Origin: an uncultured Bacilli bacterium
GTDB lineage: Bacteria > Bacillota_I > Bacilli_A > RF39 > UBA660
Direction of reading: 5' to 3'
Assembly: GCA_947626425.1 (NCBI GenBank)
Contig: CANQRX010000046.1
Coordinates: 1-11,090 of the forward strand
Length of the DNA: 11,090 nucleotides
The translations under genes and the position numbers were made by a program. Positions within the stretch are counted from its first letter, which is position 1, and every line of letters starts with the position of its first letter. A model generated the notes under the pieces. That model was given only the letters and a program-made list of their open reading frames with translations, was not told the origin of the DNA and made no database searches. Below, piece after piece: positions 1 to 5,971 of this stretch.

Positions 1-1
1 T

Positions 2-64
2 TATCAAGAAAGTGGTCATTGGGATGAAATAGAAAAAATAGTAGTCGACCATTTAAGTCAATGA
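2..64 (+). CDS. 3' end of an upstream gene (partial)
   Basis: This is the only forward frame open from the window edge through this stretch; the other two stop by about base 30. It reads 20 residues, ending in the acidic/hydrophobic string IEKIVVDHLSQ, then TGA at 62-64. The stop lies inside the right part of a hairpin that looks like the transcript's terminator, which supports a real gene end. Too little is visible to name a product. The start lies outside the window. Confidence 0.45.
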   Translation, partial: YQESGHWDEIEKIVVDHLSQ

Positions 65-74
65 CTACTATTTT
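35..74 (+). terminator. Hairpin terminator overlapping the upstream gene's stop
   Basis: A perfect 12-bp inverted repeat, AAAATAGTAGTC (35-46) and GACTACTATTTT (63-74), is separated by a 16-nt loop. The right arm ends in only four Ts before ACCCC, so the U-tract is short. The A-run before the left arm would give a U-tract on the opposite strand. It most likely ends the upstream transcript. Confidence 0.6.
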
Positions 75-114
75 ACCCCGAAAAAAAATCTACACCCAAT
101 TTTCAAAAAAGCAA

Positions 115-143
115 TTGCAAACTAAAAAATTAAGTGATAATAT
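115..143 (+). promoter_or_regulatory. Candidate promoter for the Cys-repeat surface protein
   Basis: TTGCAA (115-120) lies 17 bp upstream of TAATAT (138-143); GATAAT at 136-141 is an alternative -10 with a 15-bp spacer. The stretch is AT-rich, so the exact boxes are uncertain. A ribosome binding site GAGAGG (156-161) lies 9 nt before the ATG at 171. Confidence 0.45.
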
Positions 144-170
144 ATATATAAGATAGAGAGGTTTAAATGT

Positions 171-1379
171 ATGAAGAAAAATTGGTTTTTGTTTTTATTT
201 ATATTTTTATTCATATGTCCTAGTGTGATTAAAGCTTATGATGATCCAGAAATTATGAATCCAACTTGTTCTTTATTTCGGGGAGAATATTATGGAATGA
301 AAGGAACTGTTGTTGATAAGGAAACATATGAGCAAGAATGTAATCCTAAGTGTCGTCAAAGAGCTGATAAGTATTATGATAATGATGGAAAAGAAATAAC
401 TAAAGAAGTTTTTGATTCGGTTTGTACAACTTCTACTGGTAGTGGGCCTTCAATCGAAGAATTAATTTGTGTGGAGGTTGAAGGAAGATATTTTGGTTCT
501 AAAGGGGTTGAAGTGGAAAAAAGTGTTTTTGAAACGGAATGTAAATCTAGTGAGCCTACTCAAAATCAGTTAGAAGTAGCAAGTGATCCTTCTTTTATGG
601 CTACGACTTTGAAAATGCCTTTTGCAGATGTTGCGTCTAAATATAAAGCTAAGATTTTAGTAACTGCTTCGATGGTGGATGGTTTAACTATTGAAGATGT
701 AACTACTACTGGTGAGAATAATATTACTATTAAATATAAATATGTAACGTTAACTAAGAAAGAAGAAAATACGGGGATTGTTGTTTATAACTTTGCTAAT
801 AATCAGTTAACTTATACTTTAGCAAGTCCAAGTGACCATATGGTTGAATTATATTTAAATAAAATTTTTACGAATGTTTTAGTTGAAGTTTTAATTGCGG
901 AAGAAAAAGGAATGGAATTTGATACGTCAGAAATAATTTCAAAAATAGATGATTTAACATTAGAGAAAAATGGCATTAAAATTGAAAAAGCTTCAGTAGC
1001 TTATAATGGAATAACAAATGAAAATAATCAACCCGAAAGTGGAATAGTAGAAGGCTATAAGTCTGTAACTATTGATTTATCAAAAATAAGTTTTGATGAA
1101 TTTAATGATGTTGGTAATAGTAATACTTCAAGTGATGATGAAAATTTGGATGGAGAAATATCAACTGGTGATGAATCTAAAAAGTGTACTGAAGGTGATG
1201 GTGTGTATTACGACAAAAATGGTAATTTAGTAAGTAAAGAAGCTTATTTTGAAAGTTGTGGAGTTGTTGAAAATCCGAAAACAGGAGCTTTTATAACCGT
1301 AATATTATTGCCATTAATTATGGTTGGTTTAGTATTGTTAAAATTAACTAGCAAAAAATCACCATTAAAAAGAATATAA
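171..1379 (+). CDS. Secreted, wall- or membrane-anchored surface protein with four 25-residue Cys repeats
   Basis: This 402-residue protein is built for the cell surface. Residues 1-22 form a signal peptide (MKKN, a Phe/Leu/Ile core, then a likely cut after IKA). The C-terminus has NPKTG at 368-372, a hydrophobic stretch (about 373-391) and a Lys/Arg tail, which is the architecture of a sortase signal with NPKTG in place of LPXTG. Four repeats of identical length and pattern lie at 33-57, 61-85, 100-124 and 339-363: C-x6-Y-[YF]-x3-G-x2-[VI]-x-K-x2-[YF]-x3-C. Three are N-terminal and one sits just before the anchor. Residues 126-310 form a separate, mostly beta-predicted domain I do not recognise, followed by an acidic Ser/Asp linker. 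The eight repeat cysteines suggest one disulfide per repeat. The gene is monocistronic, with its own promoter and terminator. The function is unknown; adhesion or envelope binding is inference. Confidence 0.85.
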   Translation: MKKNWFLFLFIFLFICPSVIKAYDDPEIMNPTCSLFRGEYYGMKGTVVDKETYEQECNPKCRQRADKYYDNDGKEITKEVFDSVCTTSTGSGPSIEELICVEVEGRYFGSKGVEVEKSVFETECKSSEPTQNQLEVASDPSFMATTLKMPFADVASKYKAKILVTASMVDGLTIEDVTTTGENNITIKYKYVTLTKKEENTGIVVYNFANNQLTYTLASPSDHMVELYLNKIFTNVLVEVLIAEEKGMEFDTSEIISKIDDLTLEKNGIKIEKASVAYNGITNENNQPESGIVEGYKSVTIDLSKISFDEFNDVGNSNTSSDDENLDGEISTGDESKKCTEGDGVYYDKNGNLVSKEAYFESCGVVENPKTGAFITVILLPLIMVGLVLLKLTSKKSPLKRI

Positions 1380-1403
1380 ATGACTTAAATAAGTCGTTTT
1401 TTT
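1378..1403 (+). terminator. Rho-independent terminator after the Cys-repeat protein
   Basis: GACTT (1382-1386) pairs with AAGTC (1391-1395) across an AAAT loop. A T-G wobble and A-T pairs extend the stem outward, and seven Ts (1397-1403) follow. It begins at the stop codon of the gene. Confidence 0.8.
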
Positions 1404-1420
1404 AAGCTTAAAATTGCTAC

Positions 1421-1449
1421 TTGTCAAAAATTGATTTTTGTTGTATTAT
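1421..1449 (+). promoter_or_regulatory. Promoter of typA
   Basis: TTGTCA (1421-1426), a 17-bp spacer and TATTAT (1444-1449) form a good sigma-A-type promoter, with the transcript start expected near 1456. This settles the gene start: the in-frame TTG at 1438 lies inside the promoter, so translation must begin at ATG 1480. Confidence 0.75.
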
Positions 1450-1463
1450 CTAGTGGTACTTTT

Positions 1464-1470
1464 AAGGGGA
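1464..1470 (+). promoter_or_regulatory. Ribosome binding site that fixes the typA start
   Basis: AAGGGGA ends 9 nt before ATG 1480. No comparable site precedes the TTG at 1438. Confidence 0.7.
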
Positions 1471-1479
1471 TGTGTTTAT

Positions 1480-3282
1480 ATGGATAAAATTATTAATATT
1501 GCTGTCGTGGCCCATGTTGATGCGGGAAAGTCAACATTAGTTGATGCTTTACTAAATCAAAATGGCGCTTTTAGTAGTCACGAAGAAGTTGTTGAATGTG
1601 TTATGGATAACAACGATTTGGAAAAAGAAAGAGGAATAACTATATATTCCAAAAATTGTTCGATTCAATATAAAGATTATAAAATAAATATTGTTGATAC
1701 TCCTGGTCATGCTGATTTTTCAAGTGAAGTTGAACGGGTTATTAAAACAGTTGATACTGTTGTTTTAATTGTGGATTCTTCAGAAGGGCCAATGCCTCAA
1801 ACACGGTTTGTTTTAAAAAAAGCTTTAGAACAAAATTTGCGGCCAATTTTATTTATTAATAAGATTGATAAAAGAGATGCAAGGGCTACTGAAGTTGTTG
1901 ATATGACTTTTAATTTATTTATGGAATTAAATGCGAGTGATGAACAGCTTGATTTTCCAATTATTTATGGAATTGCGAAAGAAGGAAAATGTGGGTATAC
2001 TCCTGATGAATTAGAAGATAGCGTTGAACCTTTATTAGAAACGATTTTAAAACAAGTTGAACCTTTTAAAGGAAGTGTGGAAGATCCTTTACAATTACAA
2101 GTAAGTAACTTAGACTATGATAATTTTTTAGGTCGTTTAGGAATTGGTCGGGTTAATAAAGGGGTTATTAAAGCTGGTGAGAATGTTGCTTTAGTGCGTA
2201 ATGATGGCCAAGTAGAAAATTTTAAGATTACTAAATTGTTTGTTACTGAAGGAATTAAAAGAAGTGAAAAAAAGGAAGCTTATTTTGGCGATATTGTGAC
2301 TTTTGCTGGTTGTGCGGATGTTTCAATTGGTGATACGGTATGTGATAAAAATAAAATTGAAGCTTTACCACCGATTGCTATTGAAAGACCAACTTTATCA
2401 ATGAATTTTTTAGTTAATAATTCGCCTTTCGCAGGTTTGAGTGGCAAGTTTTTAACTTCAAGACATATTAGAGAACGTTTAGAAAGGGAATTGGAAACTA
2501 ATGTTGGTTTAGTAGTTGAAGAATTACCGGAAAGTGATGGCTTTAAAGTAAGTGGTCGTGGAGAATTGCATTTATCAATTTTACTTGAAAATATGCGAAG
2601 AGAAGGTTATGAATTATCTGTTTCAAAACCAGAAGTTTTATTTGAAGAAATTGATGGTAAAAAATGTGAACCTTATGAAAGAGTAATTATTAATACGCCA
2701 AGTGATTATCAGGGAACAATTATTAATGATTTACAAGCCAGAAAAGCCAGTTTAGAAGTGGTTTCAACAACTGATGAAGGTTATTCTCATTTAGAGTTTT
2801 TAGCCCCAACGAGAGGTTTAATTGGATATCGTAGTTCTTTTATTACTAACACAAAAGGTGAAGGAATTATGGTTAGAAGTTTTGATTCTTATAAGCCATA
2901 TGCTGGTAATATTGAAAGACGAAAAAATGGGGTTTTAGTTTCAATGGAAAGTGGAAAAGCTTTAGGTTATTCATTATTTAATTTACAAGAGCGGGGTACT
3001 TTAATAATTGAACCGGCAACTGATGTTTATGTGGGAATGATTATTGGTATTCATAATCGGGAAAATGATTTAGATGTTAACCCATGTAAAAATAAAAATT
3101 TAACAAATACGCGGGCATCTGGTTCTGATGAAGCAATAAATTTAACTAAACCAAAGAAGTTTACCTTAGAAGAAGCTTTAGAATTTATTGAAGATGACGA
3201 ATATGTCGAAATAACACCTGATGCAATTCGGTTACGAAAATCTATTTTAGATCCAAAAGAACGTTTTAGAAAAAATAGATAG
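1480..3282 (+). CDS. typA: Translational GTPase TypA/BipA
   Basis: This is a ribosome-associated GTPase of the EF-G/LepA superfamily, known for roles in 50S assembly and growth at low temperature or under stress. From ATG 1480 it has 600 residues, close to the usual length. The G domain shows G1 AHVDAGKS (11-18), G2 RGITI (51-55), G3 DTPGH (73-77, catalytic His kept) and G4 NKID (127-130). The domain II-V hallmarks NNSPFAG, SGRGELHLSIL, NMRREGYEL and SKPEV follow. The TypA-specific C-terminal domain has PTRGLIGYR and later EGMI-like, HNREND and RLRK motifs, including a near-standard end (EDDEYVEITPDAIRLRK). One oddity is the P-loop: most TypA proteins have AHVDHGKT, while this has Ala and Ser as in EF-G or TetM. 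The conserved C-terminal domain rules out a TetM-type protection protein. It is transcribed alone. Confidence 0.96.
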   Translation: MDKIINIAVVAHVDAGKSTLVDALLNQNGAFSSHEEVVECVMDNNDLEKERGITIYSKNCSIQYKDYKINIVDTPGHADFSSEVERVIKTVDTVVLIVDSSEGPMPQTRFVLKKALEQNLRPILFINKIDKRDARATEVVDMTFNLFMELNASDEQLDFPIIYGIAKEGKCGYTPDELEDSVEPLLETILKQVEPFKGSVEDPLQLQVSNLDYDNFLGRLGIGRVNKGVIKAGENVALVRNDGQVENFKITKLFVTEGIKRSEKKEAYFGDIVTFAGCADVSIGDTVCDKNKIEALPPIAIERPTLSMNFLVNNSPFAGLSGKFLTSRHIRERLERELETNVGLVVEELPESDGFKVSGRGELHLSILLENMRREGYELSVSKPEVLFEEIDGKKCEPYERVIINTPSDYQGTIINDLQARKASLEVVSTTDEGYSHLEFLAPTRGLIGYRSSFITNTKGEGIMVRSFDSYKPYAGNIERRKNGVLVSMESGKALGYSLFNLQERGTLIIEPATDVYVGMIIGIHNRENDLDVNPCKNKNLTNTRASGSDEAINLTKPKKFTLEEALEFIEDDEYVEITPDAIRLRKSILDPKERFRKNR

Positions 3283-3299
3283 TTTTATTAAATAAAGAG

Positions 3300-3332
3300 A
3301 TTGTTTGAAATTTATTTTAAACAATTTTTTTT
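3300..3332 (+). terminator. Rho-independent terminator of typA
   Basis: ATTGTTT (3300-3306) pairs with AAACAAT (3319-3325). The stem extends inward through a G-T wobble and three A-T pairs to a TTTA loop (3311-3314). Eight Ts (3325-3332) follow, starting at the base of the stem. Confidence 0.8.
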
Positions 3333-3378
3333 CATTAATTTTTAATTTTTACAACATTGTTTTATGATACAAAAGGTC

Positions 3379-3407
3379 TTGAAAAAAGAAGGTTATTAAC
3401 TTATAAT
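3379..3407 (+). promoter_or_regulatory. Promoter of the poly-G surface-protein gene
   Basis: TTGAAA (3379-3384), a 17-bp spacer and a perfect TATAAT (3402-3407) lie upstream of a ribosome binding site AGGAAGG (3421-3427) and ATG 3438. The transcript should start near 3414. The promoter and ribosome binding site are both intact, so any switching acts at the reading frame rather than at transcription. Confidence 0.8.
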
Positions 3408-3462
3408 TTTAGTAGAAAATAGGAAGGAAAAAGAAAAATGAAAATCGAAAATTATAAGTTAA
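3396..3462. repeat. 15-bp perfect inverted repeat spanning the -10 box and codons 4-9
   Basis: TTAACTTATAATTTT (3396-3410) is the exact reverse complement of AAAATTATAAGTTAA (3448-3462), with 37 bp between. The left arm contains the -10 hexamer; the right arm covers the codons for Glu4 to Lys9 (partial at the ends). The ribosome binding site and start codon sit in the intervening segment. The right arm also presents TATAAT on the minus strand. The arms are AT-rich, but a 15-bp perfect match at this distance is unlikely by chance. Confidence 0.7.
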
Positions 3463-4830
3463 AAACAAGCAAAAAAACAAAGATTTTACTAGGAAGTATG
3501 GTAGGAATAATGGCTCTAGGGGGGGGGGTATATACTAAATAAAAGTTTAGGAAAATACCAAGTCGAACAAAGTTTTCCCATAATGAATGGAAAGATAAAT
3601 ATTTATGGAGATGCCGATGTTTTATTTGCGGTTTATAAAGATAATAAATATTCAGAAGAAATACCAGAAAAAGGTAGTGGATATAGTTTTCAAAAAGCTG
3701 ATTGTACTAATGGAGCAGTTGCAAAATGGGATTATAGTGAATGGGGAGTAAAAGTTACATCATTAAATAAAACCAAAACAAAGTGTAGTCTGTATTTTGT
3801 TCAAGGTGGAACAAATATTGAACAAAGTGGTGAAAGTAAAATGGAAGATTTATTATCTCAAGAAGAAGATAAAGTATCAGGAATAACTATTGTCAGTGAT
3901 AATAATAACAATATCAGATATATTGGAGCAGATCCAAGTAATTATGTAAAATTTAATTGCGATGAAAGTGGAAGTTGTGAAACATGGCGAATAATAGGTT
4001 TAATGGATGGAATAAAAACAACGTCTGGAAAGACGGAAAGATTATTAAAAATCATAAGAGAAACTTTAACGGATGCAAGTGGAAAAATTAAATATTTAAG
4101 TTGGGACTCATCAGATTCGAATGTAAATAAAGGCTATGGAGTGAATGAATGGAGCCAAGCAGACTTAATGACTGTCTTAAATGGTGATTATTTTAAAGGC
4201 CAAAAAGGAACTGATAAATGTTACAATGGTACTGGCGAATCAACAACAGAATGTCCAGATTGGAGCCAAGTAGGTTTAAAACAAAATGCACGAGATATGA
4301 TTGAAGAAGTCGTATGGAATACGGGAACAGCATCTGGAATAGAGACCACTTGGCAAAAAGCAAATTTACCATTAGTTCAATATGTATGGGAACGAAGTAA
4401 TTTTATAGGAAAACAATGTACTCAAGGTGGAAGTTCTTGTAATGATAAAATTGACCGAAAAACCATATGGGAAGGCAAAGTAGGTTTAATGTATCCATCG
4501 GACTATGGCATTGCCACCGATGGTGGAGGGGACCAAGTGAAAAGAATGCAATGTTTAAATACACTATTATATGATTGGTATAATAACAGTAATTGTTATA
4601 GTAATGATTGGCTATCTGATTCAAGTAATGACCAATGGACAATGACCCCTGCGCCATATTCTTCGGATGCTAGTGATGTGTTCATTGTCGGCTCGGGACA
4701 TAGTGTCAGCAGCTCCTTTGCCAAAAATAATAAAACGGTTCGCCCCGTGGTGTATCTGAAATCGAATGTGAAGATTTCTGGAGGAACTGGCGAAGAAAAA
4801 AGCCCGTTTATATTAAGCCTTGAAGAATAA
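3438..4830 (+). CDS. Poly-G-interrupted (putatively phase-variable) surface protein with DUF6273-like C-terminus; frame OFF
   Basis: Translation from ATG 3438 (ribosome binding site 3421-3427) gives MKIENYKLKTSKKTKILLG, a membrane segment and then GGG from a ten-G run, and stops at TAA 3540-3542 after 34 codons. Removing one G joins this to the frame open to 4830 (YILNKSLGKYQVEQ and onward), giving one 463-residue protein. A start at ATG 3583 would lack both a ribosome binding site and the membrane anchor, so it is unlikely. In joined numbering there is an N-in anchor (about 15-34), a domain with a Cys pair (89 and 116, CTNGAVAKWD to KTKCSLYF), then a DUF6273-like region: NEWSQADLMTVLNGDYF (about 236-252), WTMTPAP (400-406), VRPVVYLKS (434-442) and a GGTG...SPFIL end. 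More Cys pairs (FNCDESGSCETW and others) suggest extracellular disulfides. The 3' end is markedly GC-richer than the rest. It could instead be a decayed gene or a sequencing slip. Confidence 0.8.
3519..3528 (+). repeat. Poly-G tract of ten Gs (candidate phase-variation switch)
   Basis: An uninterrupted run of ten Gs lies in coding sequence otherwise near 30% GC. Nine Gs give CTA GGG GGG GGG TAT ATA CTA and an open frame to 4830. Ten Gs stop at 3540-3542, and eleven Gs stop at a TAA three codons after the run. Only 9, 12 or another multiple of three gives the full protein. Runs of this length are typical slipped-strand switches in bacterial surface genes. Confidence 0.8.
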
Positions 4831-5007
4831 AAGCTTTTGCAACTTCTCATATTTTTTCTATTTTAAAGGGGATTTGAAAAGGAAAATTAAAAAAGTTTTG
4901 ATTTGAAAAATATGAATAATTAGGAAATATTTTGTTTAACAATTACGACTAATAATCGGATAATTAAGCAAAATGTTAAAATAATTTTTTGGAGGACTAG
5001 ATAAAAA

Positions 5008-5358
5008 ATGCGAAAATATTTAACTGAATATGTTAAGAAAATGGAAAATTTAGTTTTAAATAATCATAAATTTAGTAAAGAGGAAAAAGAAATGTTTTTG
5101 ATTAAAATTGGTTTTTTTCAACATGAAAGATTAATTCATTTAATTGTAACTCTAATGTTTTCATTGTTTGCTTTAATTTTTATGGTTTTAGGAATGGTTA
5201 GTTTTGTTTTTTTAATTATCTTTTTTATTTTGCTTGGTTTTGTTCTTTGTTATATTTTACATTATTATTTTTTAGAAAAATCTGTCCAGTATCTGTATAA
5301 ATTGTATGATAAAGCTAATCAGAAACTTGTTGATGATGAAATGCACTTTAAAAATTAG
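5008..5358 (+). CDS. Small membrane protein, two helices, unknown function
   Basis: This 116-residue protein has a cytosolic-looking amphipathic N-terminus (MRKYLTEYVKKMENLVLNNHKFSKEEKEMFLIK), the charged turn FFQHERLIHLI at 36-46, two hydrophobic helices (about 43-61 and 64-86) in a hairpin, and a basic/acidic amphipathic tail after HYYFLEKSVQYLYKLYD. Both ends are predicted on the same, probably cytoplasmic, side. I recognise no named family; the HERLIHL and HYYFLE stretches look conserved-family-like rather than random. The ribosome binding site GGAGG (4991-4995) lies 12 nt before the ATG. There is no clear terminator after the upstream gene, so the promoter for this gene is unresolved. 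It ends 112 bp before the next gene and may be transcribed separately from it. Confidence 0.75.
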   Translation: MRKYLTEYVKKMENLVLNNHKFSKEEKEMFLIKIGFFQHERLIHLIVTLMFSLFALIFMVLGMVSFVFLIIFFILLGFVLCYILHYYFLEKSVQYLYKLYDKANQKLVDDEMHFKN

Positions 5359-5375
5359 AGAAAATAAGTTATAAT
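5347..5375 (+). promoter_or_regulatory. Candidate promoter of the GGDEF/BrkB operon
   Basis: A perfect TATAAT (5370-5375) lies 17 bp after a weak -35 TTTAAA (5347-5352) that overlaps the end of the preceding gene. It would give a leader of about 90 nt containing a tandem repeat. Confidence 0.45.
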
Positions 5376-5400
5376 GAGAATACAAATTATTAAAAGGATA

Positions 5401-5428
5401 TAACCTGAAATAATTAACCTGAAATAAT
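5401..5428 (+). repeat. Tandem 14-bp duplication in the operon leader
   Basis: TAACCTGAAATAAT occurs twice in tandem (5401-5414 and 5415-5428). An upstream AATTATT (5385-5391) can pair with AATAATT in either copy (5409-5415 or 5423-5429), giving two mutually exclusive weak stems. This may be a recent duplication or a simple protein-binding site. Confidence 0.8.
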
Positions 5429-5470
5429 TGTTTTTATGGTCGATTGTAGTGAAAGGAATGAAGCTTTTTT

Positions 5471-5956
5471 ATGAAAAAAATAAAAGATATTTGGAATAGG
5501 AATAGAGTTTTGATTACCTTAGCACTTATCGTTTTAGTTTGCTTTGGAATTATGGGAACTATTGTTACTAAATACTTTTTTGGAGTGAATGTTTCTAATT
5601 ATGGTGATAGATTAGATGATATTGCTGATTTACCTTTTAAAGATGAAGATAAAGAAAAACTAATTACGGCTTTAAAAGGAAATGAACTTGTGGAAGATGT
5701 AACTGTTAATGTTCAAGGTAAAGTTATAAAAACTAGAATTTTGTTTAATTCAAAAGCTGCTTTAGACACTGCAAAACAAACGGCATCTTCTGCTTTAGAG
5801 TCTATTGCGAAAGAATATCAAGAAAAATATGACTTACAATTTACCATTGTTCAAGAGGCAACTGCTGAAGTTGGAGGTTTTACTTTAATGGGTGCTAAAA
5901 ATATTAATCGAACACAGATAATATGGAATAACAATACTCCGATTAAGGCTAGTTAA
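5471..5956 (+). CDS. Single-pass anchored extracytoplasmic protein, unknown function
   Basis: This 161-residue protein has a short positive N-terminus, one membrane helix (about 13-33) and an outside domain of about 125 residues. The domain starts FGVNVSNYGDRLDDIADLPF, continues through an alternating beta-like stretch (VEDVTVNVQGKVIKTRILF, about 75-93) and a long helix (LDTAKQTASSALESIAKEYQ), and ends with a strand region around FTLMGAKNINRTQIIW. The helix-strand alternation suggests a compact alpha/beta fold. No cysteines lie in the outside domain. I know of no named function. It is the first gene of an operon: the next gene, a receptor with a GGDEF domain, follows after 15 bp with its own strong ribosome binding site, so a role beside that receptor is a reasonable inference. 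The ribosome binding site AAAGGA (5452-5457) lies 13 nt before the ATG, slightly far. Confidence 0.8.
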   Translation: MKKIKDIWNRNRVLITLALIVLVCFGIMGTIVTKYFFGVNVSNYGDRLDDIADLPFKDEDKEKLITALKGNELVEDVTVNVQGKVIKTRILFNSKAALDTAKQTASSALESIAKEYQEKYDLQFTIVQEATAEVGGFTLMGAKNINRTQIIWNNNTPIKAS

Positions 5957-5971
5957 GTAAAGGAGAAATTT

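Noticed and set aside
1438..1479. Upstream TTG start adding 14 residues to TypA
   Set aside because: It lies within the promoter, between its -35 and -10 boxes, has no ribosome binding site, and the family N-terminus aligns with MDKIINIAVVAHVD from 1480.
3396..3462. Invertible promoter segment
   Set aside because: The 37-bp segment between the arms is too short for known invertases and would also invert the ribosome binding site and ATG. No recombinase is in the window.
3583..4830. A stand-alone gene starting at ATG 3583
   Set aside because: It has no ribosome binding site and no signal or anchor, while the same frame continues upstream to the poly-G run and joins a proper gene start.
3438..4830. 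Diversity-generating retroelement as an established call
   Set aside because: No reverse transcriptase, accessory gene or template repeat is present in the window; kept only as a hypothesis.
4829..4838. AAAAGCTTTT as terminator of the poly-G gene
   Set aside because: It is a palindrome with no loop and no following T-run.
4403..4850. Minus-strand open frames opposite the surface-protein gene
   Set aside because: They are short, have no ribosome binding site or promoter and no protein-like composition; they are by-products of the coding strand.
5436..5474. Twelve-codon upstream frame (MVDCSERNEAFL) whose TGA overlaps ATG 5471
   Set aside because: The overlap is suggestive of coupling, but no ribosome binding site precedes it and nothing else supports translation.
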